Source: Capsulimonas sp.
Lineage (GTDB): Bacteria; Armatimonadota; Armatimonadia; Armatimonadales; Capsulimonadaceae
DNA: 13,727 nt
Direction of reading: 5' to 3'
Assembly: GCA_025963815.1 (NCBI GenBank)
Contig: JAOQAA010000217.1
Coordinates: 1 to 13,727, forward strand
Positions 7,106 through 13,727 of the stretch are shown here, in pieces (within the stretch, counting starts at the first letter, position 1; every line of letters begins with the position of its first letter). The translations under genes and the position numbers were made by a program. The notes under the pieces were generated by a model. The model was not told the origin of the DNA, searched no databases, and saw only the letters and a program-made list of their open reading frames with translations.

Positions 7106-7513
7106 ATGAAGGGGACATTTTATATAGGACTCGCGCTGGCGGGGCTGCTGGCGCTGGGGGCGGCGGGGTGTTCGCCGCAGGAGAAGGCGGAGGTGAAGCA
7201 GCAGGTGGCGGCGGCGACGCGGCATGATGTGACCTGGAGCGGGGATGTGGATGATTCCGTGACGGTTTATGTGCAGGGCGGTAAGGCGTGGGTGGATGAG
7301 GTGGAGGGGAAGCCGGTGGAGAATGTCGTGGTGGAATACCATGGCGCGCTTCCGGTGGATCAGGCGGCGACGGTGTCGCTGAGCGGCAAGAGCGGACGTG
7401 GCGATGTGCAGGTGACGCAGCAGCCGACGAAGGAGAATAACTTTACGGCGGCCGTGCGCGTGATCGATCACGCGGCTGGACGCGATCACTACAAATTCGT
7501 GATGACGTGGTGA
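7106..7513 (+). CDS. Small hypothetical lipoprotein
   Basis: This 135-residue protein has a clear lipoprotein signal peptide: MKGTFYIGLALAGLLALG followed by the lipobox AAGC with Cys22. It is predicted to be anchored to the outer face of a membrane. The mature domain is beta-rich (VDDSVTVYVQGGKAWVDEVE, VENVVVEYHGALP, NNFTAAVRVIDHAAGRDHYKF), suggesting a small beta-sandwich that could bind a ligand or partner. No family was recognised. GGAAATGGGG lies about 10-20 bases before the ATG and can act as a ribosome binding site. The gene is GC-rich like the following genes and unlike the toxin cassettes. It ends 66 bp before the glycosidase and might be co-transcribed with it, although a -10-like TAAAAT at 7537 may give the glycosidase its own start. 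Confidence 0.82.
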   Translation: MKGTFYIGLALAGLLALGAAGCSPQEKAEVKQQVAAATRHDVTWSGDVDDSVTVYVQGGKAWVDEVEGKPVENVVVEYHGALPVDQAATVSLSGKSGRGDVQVTQQPTKENNFTAAVRVIDHAAGRDHYKFVMTW

Positions 7514-7579
7514 GATGGTGCGCCGATTTTGTGCGGTAAAATAGGGAGAAGTAACGCGCAATAACCACGAAAGCTCCCA

Positions 7580-8554
7580 ATGCAAGAATTCGACAATCCC
7601 GTTTACGACACTTACCTCGCCGACCCGTTCTGCTGGCGTCATGACGGCGTTTACTACGCCATTGGGACCGGCAAGAAGGAGACAGGGGATGAGGCGGCTG
7701 CGGGGCGGGTGGTTCCGATCGTGCGGTCTGTGGATCTGCGCCACTGGGAGCCGCTGGGTACGGCGCTGATGGCGCCGAAGGAAGAGTGGGGCGGGGCGTT
7801 CTGGGCGCCGGAGACGGCGTTTCATGACGGGCGCTTCTATCTGTACTATCATCCCAGCGGTAATGGGAAGGGGTTCCATGTACGGGTGGCTGTCAGCGAG
7901 ACGCCTGAGGGGCCGTATGTGGATACCGGCGTTCCGATGACGGATGTCGAGAAGAACCCGTTTTGCATTGACTCGCACGCCTTTCAGGATGACGATGGAC
8001 AGTGGTATCTGTTCTACGCGACGGATTTTCTGGACTCGGATGAGACGACATTTCGCGGGACGGCGCTGGTCGTCGACAAGATGATTGGAATGACGGCCTT
8101 GGAGGGAAACCCGACGGTTGTGATGCGCGCGCATTGGCAGTGGCAGTGTTTCGAGCGTAATCGCGAGATGGCCGGCAAGCGTGAGGACTGGTATACGCTG
8201 GAAGGACCGTGCGTGCGCAAGCGGGACGGCAAGTACTATTGCTTCTACGCCGGCGGCTGCTACCAGAATGAGACGTACGGCGTGGATTATCTGGTCGCCG
8301 ATCACGTGCTGGGGCCGTGGACGGAGGTTGGCGGGGAGCGCGGACCTCAGATTATGCGCTCGATCCCTGGCGAAGTGATCGGGCCTGGGCATCTCTCGAT
8401 CGTCTCTTCTCCCAAAGGTCAGGACTACGTCGTGTACCATGCCTGGAATGAAGCGATGACCGACCGGCTGATGTGTATCGATCCGCTGGAATGGACGCCG
8501 CAAGGGCCGCGCGTTCCCAGATTTGCTCGGCAAATCGAACGTGTGTCCTCATGA
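7580..8554 (+). CDS. Glycoside hydrolase family 43-like enzyme (arabinosidase/xylosidase type)
   Basis: This 324-residue protein is probably a five-bladed beta-propeller glycosidase of the GH43/clan-F type, cleaving alpha-L-arabinose or beta-D-xylose residues from plant-type oligosaccharides. The three expected acidic positions are visible: D15 in LADPF (catalytic base), D131 in FCIDSHAFQDDDGQWYLFYA (pKa modulator) and E208 in LEGPCV (catalytic acid). Propeller blade motifs of the form DGxYYxFYA repeat along the protein (GVYYAIGTG, GRFYLYYHP, QWYLFYA, KYYCFYAGG). There is no signal peptide, so it should act in the cytoplasm on imported oligosaccharides. The length equals a catalytic domain with no carbohydrate-binding module. 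The start ATG at 7580 gives a full first blade (DNPVYDTYLADPF). The SARP-type regulator gene follows after 58 bp. The family is secure; the substrate is inferred. Confidence 0.88.
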   Translation: MQEFDNPVYDTYLADPFCWRHDGVYYAIGTGKKETGDEAAAGRVVPIVRSVDLRHWEPLGTALMAPKEEWGGAFWAPETAFHDGRFYLYYHPSGNGKGFHVRVAVSETPEGPYVDTGVPMTDVEKNPFCIDSHAFQDDDGQWYLFYATDFLDSDETTFRGTALVVDKMIGMTALEGNPTVVMRAHWQWQCFERNREMAGKREDWYTLEGPCVRKRDGKYYCFYAGGCYQNETYGVDYLVADHVLGPWTEVGGERGPQIMRSIPGEVIGPGHLSIVSSPKGQDYVVYHAWNEAMTDRLMCIDPLEWTPQGPRVPRFARQIERVSS

Positions 8555-8577
8555 TCCCAACTTTGGCGCCACGCCCC

Positions 8578-8607
8578 TTGGAGATGTCGACCGTCATAGG
8601 GTAAACT
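8578..8607 (+). promoter_or_regulatory. Weak candidate promoter for the SARP regulator, possibly leaderless
   Basis: TTGGAG at 8578-8583 is followed after 18 bp by TAAACT at 8602-8607, six bases before the ATG at 8613 and without a clear ribosome binding site. A TAnnnT box this close to the start is how leaderless transcripts look in some bacterial phyla. The -35 match is poor (3/6). Confidence 0.25.
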
Positions 8608-8612
8608 ACTGT

Positions 8613-11600
8613 ATGGCGACAGCGCAACCACATATTTGGCGGATCGAGTTGTTCGGCGGTTTGCGCGCCCGCGCCGGGACGCAAACCGTCGATCGGTTCC
8701 AAACACAGAAGACAGCCGCGCTCCTAGCATACCTCGCATTTTATCCCCAGCGCCGTCACTTGCGCGAAGAATTGGTGGATCTCCTGTGGCCGGACGCCGA
8801 GTCCGAAGCGGGACGTCACCGGCTGTCGCAGGCCCTGGTGTCTCTGCGGGCGCAGCTGGAGCCGGAAGGCGTCGCGAAAAACAGTATCCTGCGAGCCGAC
8901 CGCCAGACCGTGGGGCTGGACCCCTCGGTGGTGACCGATGTCGCCGAGTTTGAAGCCGCGCTGCTGTTCGCCAAGAACCAGGCCGGGGCGGAAGCCGTGG
9001 AGCGTCTTGAGCGTGCGGTGACCATCTACCAGGGCGACCTGCTTCCCGGCTACTACGAAGACTGGATCATCACCGAGCGCCAGCGGCTCCTGGATATGGT
9101 GACGGGCGCCTGCCGCCGGCTGGTCCAGCACTACGAGCAATCCCACCAGTTTGAACGCGCCCTGGACTACGCCCGGCGCGGTCTGGAAATCGATCCCATC
9201 TCCGAGGATCTGCACGTCGATCTCATTCGCATCCTCGCGGCCAGCGGCCAGCGGGCCGCCGCGCAGCGCCATTTCCGCGAGATGGAGCGTATTCTGATTA
9301 AGGAGCTGGACGAGCCGCCCAGCCCCGCCACGAAGGCCGTGGTCGAGCAAATTCTTCAGAACTCCGCCCCGCCGCCGTCCGTGCGGTCCGGGGCGCGGGT
9401 GCGTGAGACATCGCTGCCGTCGCCGCTCACGCGATTTTTCGGGCGCGATGCTGAAATTACGCAGGCGCAAAGTCTTCTGACATCCGGGAAAGTGCGGCTG
9501 CTGACCCTGACCGGGATCGGCGGCGGCGGTAAGACGCGTCTTGCCGTGGAGATCGCCGGACGAGTCGCCGTCGACTTCTCCAGCGCCGTCTGGTTCGCCC
9601 CGCTGGCCGATCTTAGCGACGCCCGCTCGATTCCCGGGGCCATCGCGGAAACCCTGCGCCTGACTCCGTCGGCGGACGCCCCCGTGCTGGATCAAGTGAT
9701 CGCCTCGCTGTCCGCGCAGCCCTCCCTTCTCGTGCTGGATAACTTAGAGCACCTCGTGGAGGCCGCCGCGCCGATCGTGCGCGAAATGCTGTCGCGCGCG
9801 CCGTCGCTGACGATCCTCGTGACCTCCCGCCAGCGCCTTGGCCTGGAAGGCGAACGGGAAATCTCCGTGCCGCCCCTCGCCGCGCCCATCGGCTCCTTCA
9901 AAACGACCAGCATGCCGGTCAGTCCCGAGCGGCTGATGGAGATCGACAGCATTCAGCTATTTGTCGACCGTGCGCAGGCGGTCCGTCCCGCGTTCCGGGT
10001 GACCGCGCAGAACGCCGCCGCGATCGCGCAGCTCTGCGAGCGCCTGGAGGGGATTCCCCTGGTGATCGAGCTCTGCGCCGCCTGGGCTCAGACACTCACT
10101 CCCGCGCAGATGCTCACCCAGCTGACGCGTCGCTTTGAGCTGCTGGTCAGCCGCAGCGTCGATATCGCACCGCGCCATCAAAGCCTGCGGGCGGCGCTCG
10201 ACTACAGTTACGTGCAGCTGCATCCCGACCTCCAGCGGTTCTTCGGACGCCTTTCCGTCTTCCGTGGCGGCTGGACCCTGGCGGCCGCCGCCGCGGTCGG
10301 CGGCGACAGCTTCGCCGATACAAGCGCGCACGTCATTTTGGAAGCTATCACGACGCTGCGCGAGCGCTCGTTGATCCTGGCCGACGAGACGGAAGAAGGC
10401 GGCGCATTCCGGTATCGGATGCTGGAGACGCTGCGTGAGTTCTCCGCCGAACAGGTTCCGGAGGATGCGCGCGAGGATCTGCACCGCGTGCACGCCGAAT
10501 ATCTCATGACGCTCGCGGAAGCGGCGGAACCGGAGATCGCCGGCGGCGATCAGGCGCCCTGGCTGATGCGTATGGAGGCGGAGCACGATAACTTCCGGGC
10601 GGCGATGCACTGGGCGCTGGAAAGCCAGTCCGCGGAGATCGGCCTGCGCCTGGCCGGCGCGCTGGCGTATTTCTGGGAGGCGCGCGGATATCTGGGCGAA
10701 GGTCAGGAATGGCTGGAAAAGCTGTTGGCGCTGCCGCAAGGCCAGACCGATGCGCTGCGGCGCGTCCGCGCCAACGCCCTGACCGGGCGCGGATACTTGA
10801 TGCGCAACCAGGGCGCCTCCGCCGGTATCGACGCGGTGATGGAGGAAGCGCTTCGTCTATGGCGCGAGATCGGCGACGATCACGGCCTGGCCGTCACCCT
10901 CCAAGTTCTGGCGACCCTCGCATATTCGCGCGAGGATTGCGATCTGGCGCGTGTCTATTTAGAAGAAGGCCTGGGACTGTCCCGCAAGCTCGATGATCCG
11001 ATGCTGGTGGCGCAGGCGCTGATGAACCTCGGGAATATCGCGCTGGAGCAGGCCGAATTCCCGGAAGCCTGGAAATTCTATTCCGACAGCCTGGAAATCT
11101 TCCGCGCCTCCAAAAATCGCTTCCGGATCGCGCACGTCCTCAACAACATGGGGCTGGTCTCCCAGTATCAGAAAGACTATACGAAGGCGTACACGCTGCT
11201 TCAGGAGTCGCTGGCGATCTGCCGCGAGCTGTCCGGACGCGCGGCAAGCGCCACGACCCTGCTCAATCTCGGCACTCTGCACCGGATTGAAGGCCGATTC
11301 GCCGCCGCCCGCGAAATGTTCTCGGAATCAGTCATGGTAGCACAGGAAGTCGGCGAGCGCCGACTGCTGGTTTATATTGTCAAAGAACTGGGCCATATGG
11401 CCTGCTCCGAACACGATTACGCCGCCGGCGTTCGCCTGCTTGCGATTTCGCAGACCCTGGGCCGTGCGCTAGCGCTGAGTTTCAAGCCCTCCGACCCCAC
11501 CGAGATAGAGCGCGATCTCGACCTCGCCCGCACCGCTCTTGGCGACGAGGCATATGACGCCGCCTGGAACGCCGGCGCCCGCCTGACTCTCACGCAGGCA

Positions 11601-11636
11601 TTTGACGAAGCCCTCAAGTTCACCACCCCCTATTGA
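8613..11636 (+). CDS. SARP/BTAD-family transcriptional regulator with NB-ARC ATPase and TPR-like repeats (AfsR-like)
   Basis: This large cytoplasmic STAND-type regulator has 1007 residues. An OmpR-like winged helix lies at about 8-105 (IELFGGLRARAG, LLAYLAFYP, REELVDLLWPDAESEAGRHR). A bacterial transcriptional activation domain follows at about 109-250 (YQGDLLPGYYEDWI, ALDYARRGLEIDPISEDLHV). The NB-ARC ATPase starts near 268 (FFGRDAEI), with Walker A GIGGGGKT at 301-308, Walker B LLVLDNLEH around D376 and an LVTSR sensor at 402-406. The C-terminal third is helical with TPR-like repeats (ALMNLGNIALEQAEFPEAWK, VLNNMGLVSQYQKDYTKAY, TLLNLGTLHRIEGRFAAARE). In this family, inducer or partner binding and nucleotide exchange are thought to trigger oligomerisation and DNA binding. 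The ATG at 8613 is preferred because the in-frame extension back to 8523 overlaps the glycosidase gene and adds no domain. Context suggests it may control the neighbouring GH43 gene, but that is inference. Confidence 0.92.
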   Translation: MATAQPHIWRIELFGGLRARAGTQTVDRFQTQKTAALLAYLAFYPQRRHLREELVDLLWPDAESEAGRHRLSQALVSLRAQLEPEGVAKNSILRADRQTVGLDPSVVTDVAEFEAALLFAKNQAGAEAVERLERAVTIYQGDLLPGYYEDWIITERQRLLDMVTGACRRLVQHYEQSHQFERALDYARRGLEIDPISEDLHVDLIRILAASGQRAAAQRHFREMERILIKELDEPPSPATKAVVEQILQNSAPPPSVRSGARVRETSLPSPLTRFFGRDAEITQAQSLLTSGKVRLLTLTGIGGGGKTRLAVEIAGRVAVDFSSAVWFAPLADLSDARSIPGAIAETLRLTPSADAPVLDQVIASLSAQPSLLVLDNLEHLVEAAAPIVREMLSRAPSLTILVTSRQRLGLEGEREISVPPLAAPIGSFKTTSMPVSPERLMEIDSIQLFVDRAQAVRPAFRVTAQNAAAIAQLCERLEGIPLVIELCAAWAQTLTPAQMLTQLTRRFELLVSRSVDIAPRHQSLRAALDYSYVQLHPDLQRFFGRLSVFRGGWTLAAAAAVGGDSFADTSAHVILEAITTLRERSLILADETEEGGAFRYRMLETLREFSAEQVPEDAREDLHRVHAEYLMTLAEAAEPEIAGGDQAPWLMRMEAEHDNFRAAMHWALESQSAEIGLRLAGALAYFWEARGYLGEGQEWLEKLLALPQGQTDALRRVRANALTGRGYLMRNQGASAGIDAVMEEALRLWREIGDDHGLAVTLQVLATLAYSREDCDLARVYLEEGLGLSRKLDDPMLVAQALMNLGNIALEQAEFPEAWKFYSDSLEIFRASKNRFRIAHVLNNMGLVSQYQKDYTKAYTLLQESLAICRELSGRAASATTLLNLGTLHRIEGRFAAAREMFSESVMVAQEVGERRLLVYIVKELGHMACSEHDYAAGVRLLAISQTLGRALALSFKPSDPTEIERDLDLARTALGDEAYDAAWNAGARLTLTQAFDEALKFTTPY

Positions 11637-11648
11637 GCTTTTTTCTCT

Positions 11649-11676
11649 CACTCCGGTCTGAACACAGGCCGGGGTG
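11649..11676. terminator. Hairpin after the SARP regulator, weak terminator candidate
   Basis: An 11-bp stem (11649-11659 with 11666-11676, two G-U wobbles) with a six-base loop lies 13 bp past the stop codon. The T-run here precedes the stem and no T-run follows it, so it is not a textbook intrinsic terminator. It may still end the transcript or protect its 3' end. Confidence 0.4.
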
Positions 11677-11858
11677 AACACAATTCCTCGTACAGTGAAA
11701 TTGCCGGAATTGCGCCGAAAGTCTATTTTTACTCTCACGTATCGGTTCCGAAATTCCAAAACTATCAATACTGCAACAATATCAAAAGCGAATATCGAAC
11801 CAAAATAATCCGTTTTGATGCAGAAATAATTTTTGAAGCTTTTTTGATTTAAGTTCTG

Positions 11859-11864
11859 TATAAT
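11859..11864 (+). promoter_or_regulatory. Consensus -10 box upstream of the prepilin operon
   Basis: A perfect TATAAT occurs in an AT-rich stretch, with no good -35 at 16-18 bp (the nearest TTGAAG has a 20-bp spacer). A start near 11871 would give a leader of about 350 nt before the ATG at 12218. Lack of a -35 suggests an activator-dependent promoter. Confidence 0.5.
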
Positions 11865-11883
11865 GAACCATCTTCGAGGGGAC

Positions 11884-11907
11884 ATACGAATATACGTATA
11901 TTCGTAT
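11884..11907. repeat. Perfect 24-bp palindrome, operator-like
   Basis: Both 12-bp halves, ATACGAATATAC and its exact complement, meet at a central CG with no spacer. It begins 20 bp after the TATAAT box, just downstream of the presumed transcription start. This is a typical place for a dimeric repressor to block transcription. Confidence 0.7.
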
Positions 11908-12068
11908 TAATATTGTTCTTTTTGCATGAATTACAATTCAATGCATTTCGAGCAAAACCTTGGAATCCAAAACAGCAAAAAAAGCGATGAAAACTTATAT
12001 GCTTTATGGCATAAGAACTAGGGGGACGACGAAAAACCGTAGTTAAATTCGGGAAGTTTTATATAAAA

Positions 12069-12092
12069 CTCAATCTCTTTTGAGGTTTTTTT
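12069..12092 (+). terminator. Terminator-like hairpin inside the leader (possible attenuator)
   Basis: A short stem CTCAA/TTGAG (12069-12073 with 12080-12084) is followed by G and seven T residues (12086-12092). The stem is weak, though AAA upstream can pair with part of the T-run. It lies inside the leader, about 125 nt before the prepilin start. Confidence 0.35.
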
Positions 12093-12204
12093 GAGAGTCG
12101 GCAAGTAGAATGGCATCGATAATGATGAACTTAGCGTCGTCACTATCAAAATTCAATCCTCCATCGTTCGTCGCCATTGCTGCCGACGTCGTTCTTTTGC
12201 AATC

Positions 12205-12211
12205 GAAAGGA
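12205..12211 (+). promoter_or_regulatory. Ribosome binding site deciding the prepilin start
   Basis: GAAAGGA with a 6-nt spacer to the ATG at 12218. It selects this ATG over the in-frame ATG at 12110, which would add 36 residues ahead of the prepilin signal. Confidence 0.75.
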
Positions 12212-12217
12212 TACGTC

Positions 12218-13123
12218 ATGACACAGCGAAAATTTCGCGGTTTCACGCTCATTGAGCTTCTCGTCGTCATAGCCATTATAGCGATTCTCGCGGCTATTCT
12301 TTTCCCCGTCTTCGCCCAGGCTCGTGAAAAAGCCCGGCAGATCGCCTGTCTCAGCGGCGAAAAGCAAATCGGTCTTGGCGTCATGCAGTACATCCAGGAC
12401 AACGACGAGCGCTACCCGTTGGCCCAGTACAACGTTCCGACCGGTGACCAGATTATCTGGACGAACGCCATTCAGCCGTACGTCAAGAGCTGGCGTATCT
12501 TCCGCTGCCCCGACTCCTCCGCCGATCCCTTCGGCATGTGGGGCCGAGCCTCGATGCCCAATGCATCCAAGGATGGCAACGGCGTTATCGGCAACGGCTG
12601 GTACCAGTGGGGCGGTAGCTACGGTATGAACACCAACTACCTGAACCCAATCATCAACTGCGACGGCGCCACCTACGGCGCTCCCGGCTCGATGTTCGGC
12701 TTCCCCGTCACCGAAGCGCAAATCGATGCGACTTCCCAGACGGTCTTCGCAACTGACGTGAAGAACATGGTCCCCGTCGGCGCCGGAACCAGCAGCGCCT
12801 ACGCTTACATGTACTTCGTCGAGAGCCCGGCTATCTACACGGCGCCGATCGCCTGCGCCACCTTCGGAGCCTGGGGTCCTGGCGAGTTCCCGGATGACCC
12901 GGCCTACAGCACCGAGCCCAAATCCAGCACCGGCGGCGTTTCTGTTCGCCACAACGGCGGTACGAACGTTGTCTTCTGTGATGGTCACGCCAAGTTCATG
13001 AACCCCGGCGCTCTTGCCGCAGGAACTGACTGGGCGGTTGGAAAGCCCGGAGGCAATATCAACATCACCGATATTTCCAAATATCTGTGGTCGCTCCGCA
13101 AATCAGGACCCAACGACATATGA
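12218..13123 (+). CDS. Type IV prepilin-like / type II pseudopilin-like protein, DUF1559 family with H-X9-DG motif
   Basis: This 301-residue protein begins with a classic class III prepilin signal: a short basic leader (MTQRKFRG), a prepilin-peptidase site between G8 and F9, the conserved Glu at mature position 5 and a hydrophobic helix ([19 protein letters not shown]). It should be cleaved and N-methylated by a prepilin peptidase and be membrane- or filament-associated. The extracellular domain is rich in Gly, Asn and aromatic residues. It ends with the H-X9-DG signature (H245 to D255-G256, within [16 protein letters not shown]) that marks the DUF1559 group. These proteins occur in tens to hundreds of copies in Planctomycetota and Armatimonadota, and their function is not established. 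GAAAGGA supports the ATG at 12218. The stop overlaps the next gene (ATGA), so the two are translationally coupled. The FAQAREKAR segment after the helix points to Armatimonadota. Confidence 0.93.
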   Translation: MTQRKFRGFTLIELLVVIAIIAILAAILFPVFAQAREKARQIACLSGEKQIGLGVMQYIQDNDERYPLAQYNVPTGDQIIWTNAIQPYVKSWRIFRCPDSSADPFGMWGRASMPNASKDGNGVIGNGWYQWGGSYGMNTNYLNPIINCDGATYGAPGSMFGFPVTEAQIDATSQTVFATDVKNMVPVGAGTSSAYAYMYFVESPAIYTAPIACATFGAWGPGEFPDDPAYSTEPKSSTGGVSVRHNGGTNVVFCDGHAKFMNPGALAAGTDWAVGKPGGNINITDISKYLWSLRKSGPNDI

Positions 13124-13467
13124 GCACACCAGCACAAAACGGAAAATCTCCACTGTTATCGAAGCCCGTCATCGCGATCGTGGCTGTTATCGCGATCATC
13201 GGCGTCATTATGCTGATCAACGGTCGCGTCCAGCAGACCGATCCAACCTTGACGGCGGCGCCGGCGGCGGCGCCGGGCGCTCAGGTACTGCAGAAATCAG
13301 CCGCGAAGGCCGCTCGCCCGAAATCCATGTTTGTCATGGGACCGGGAGGGCCGAAGCGCCGAGATGACAGCGAAGGTTCCGGTGGGGCTGGGGCTATCAG
13401 CGCGAACGGCGACGCCGTGGGCGGAAACGCCACCGGTAACGCTACTGGAAACGCCACGGGGCAATAA
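13120..13467 (+). CDS. Small single-pass membrane protein coupled to the prepilin gene
   Basis: This 115-residue protein starts at the ATG of an ATGA overlap with the prepilin gene. The in-frame upstream start at 13087 is disfavoured because it would overlap by 37 bases and add only 11 residues. It has a short polar N-terminus ([15 protein letters not shown]), one hydrophobic helix at about 19-35 ([17 protein letters not shown]), an Ala/Pro-rich linker, then a low-complexity basic and glycine-rich region. It ends in three GNAT repeats (residues 102-113) and GQ. It probably sits in the inner membrane with the C-terminal tail outside. No family was recognised. In Armatimonadota, similar small membrane proteins often follow H-X9-DG pilins (recollection, not checked here), so a role in handling the pilin is a guess. 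Confidence 0.8.
   Translation: MSTPAQNGKSPLLSKPVIAIVAVIAIIGVIMLINGRVQQTDPTLTAAPAAAPGAQVLQKSAAKAARPKSMFVMGPGGPKRRDDSEGSGGAGAISANGDAVGGNATGNATGNATGQ
13423..13458 (+). repeat. Three 12-bp tandem units encoding GNAT
   Basis: Three in-frame 12-bp units (13423, 13435 and 13447) each encode Gly-Asn-Ala-Thr, with synonymous differences between them. They sit at the very C-terminus of the small membrane protein and could vary in number between strains by slippage. Confidence 0.7.
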
Positions 13468-13499
13468 GCCCGTTTCTATCAATCTATTTCGATGATATT

Positions 13500-13532
13500 G
13501 CCTCCACTTTAGAAATGAAGTGGAGGCTTTTT
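13500..13532 (+). terminator. Rho-independent terminator of the prepilin operon
   Basis: A perfect 10-bp stem (13500-13509 with 13518-13527) with an eight-base loop is followed directly by five T residues. It lies 32 bp after the last stop codon and closes the two-gene operon. Confidence 0.88.
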
Positions 13533-13648
13533 CCATTTTATGAAGCAAGCGCAAGAATATGACGTTAACGCGGAAAGCCTCACTATGCTCTGGCGCAGAA
13601 CTGTAGCGTGATCGAAGAGTACTTCCCTCAGTATTTTTCCTGAACGAA

Positions 13649-13727
13649 ATGGGTCATTATTACTACCTTGGGGATTCTCTTCTAAGGTCATATCCTGCCG
13701 AAGCTGCGGCGGCCTACAATCGCGCTG
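13649..13727 (+). CDS. Possible 5' end of a TPR-like protein (3' partial)
   Basis: From the ATG at 13649 the frame is open to the window edge (26 codons). The previous in-frame stop is TAG at 13604-13606. The peptide begins MGHYYYLGDSLLRSYPAEAA and continues AAYNRA. That matches the TPR spacing YYxLGxxLxxxxxxEAxxAYxxA well. No strong ribosome binding site is visible, and a TPR starting this close to the N-terminus is unusual, so it could also be a chance frame. The rest of 13533-13648 shows no gene. Confidence 0.35.
   Translation, partial: MGHYYYLGDSLLRSYPAEAAAAYNRA

Larger units (their letters stand above)
11871..12217 (+). promoter_or_regulatory. Gene-free, structured leader of the prepilin operon
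   Basis: The stretch 11637-12217 holds no convincing gene on either strand; minus-strand frames here are extensions of shadows from the regulator or prepilin genes. The AT-rich leader contains a 24-bp palindrome (11884-11907), a 10-bp stem with one bulge and a two-base loop (11923-11932 with 11935-11945), a further small hairpin (CTTAT/ATAAG around 11995-12016) and a terminator-like hairpin (12069-12092). I did not recognise a known riboswitch; the conserved c-di-GMP riboswitch core was looked for and not found. Regulation by RNA structure is inference. Confidence 0.4.

Noticed and set aside
7073..8533. 486-codon open frame on the minus strand
   Set aside because: It is antisense to the second lipoprotein and the GH43 gene, both with clear motifs. 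Its translation is Arg/His-rich without domains.
8523..8612. Upstream in-frame extension of the SARP regulator
   Set aside because: It would start on a non-ATG codon inside the glycosidase gene and adds no conserved residues. The winged-helix domain begins right after the ATG at 8613.
11469..11885. 138-codon minus-strand frame reaching into the intergenic region
   Set aside because: More than a third lies antisense to the end of the regulator. The rest is AT-rich, with no domain or start signal.
12110..12217. In-frame ATG 36 codons upstream of the prepilin start
   Set aside because: It would bury the prepilin signal inside the protein. GAAAGGA at the correct distance supports the ATG at 12218.

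Overview
The window looks like part of a bacterial chromosome, most likely from Armatimonadota (Capsulimonas-like); this is an inference. The main clue is a type IV prepilin-like protein with the N-terminus [20 protein letters not shown], followed by a [12 protein letters not shown] segment and an H-X9-DG motif. That combination is typical of the large prepilin families of Armatimonadota and Planctomycetota. A very large SARP/BTAD-NB-ARC-TPR regulator, Rhs proteins and GC-rich housekeeping-style DNA fit this placement. No RNA genes, CRISPR arrays or insertion sequences were seen.

Region 1 (1-6337) is a polymorphic-toxin (Rhs) locus. A long GC-rich Rhs gene enters from the left edge and ends in a conserved RHS core. 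After the core comes an AT-richer, unrelated tip with a Cys-His-Asp layout typical of papain-fold toxins. A small AT-rich gene, the candidate immunity gene, follows and has its own good sigma70-type promoter. Next comes a second RHS-core fragment with a different tip and no credible start codon (an orphan toxin tip), a terminator-like hairpin, and a second small AT-rich candidate immunity gene. The two cores share a 183-bp direct repeat that is about 94% identical. This is the arrangement expected of a toxin-tip reservoir in which recombination between cores could swap the active tip and its immunity gene.

Region 2 (6399-8554) has two small predicted lipoproteins separated by a strong terminator, then a cytoplasmic GH43-like glycosidase. 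Region 3 (8613-11636) is one long SARP-type regulator (winged helix, BTAD, NB-ARC ATPase, TPR-like repeats) on the same strand, 58 bp after the glycosidase.

Region 4 (11637-12217) has no gene but is rich in signals: a hairpin, a consensus -10 box, a perfect 24-bp palindrome, further hairpins and an internal U-tract hairpin. Together they suggest a long regulated leader for the next operon. Region 5 (12218-13467) is a two-gene operon, the prepilin-like H-X9-DG protein and a small single-pass membrane protein overlapping by ATGA, closed by a clear terminator. The last 80 bases hold the start of a possible TPR-like gene cut by the window edge.
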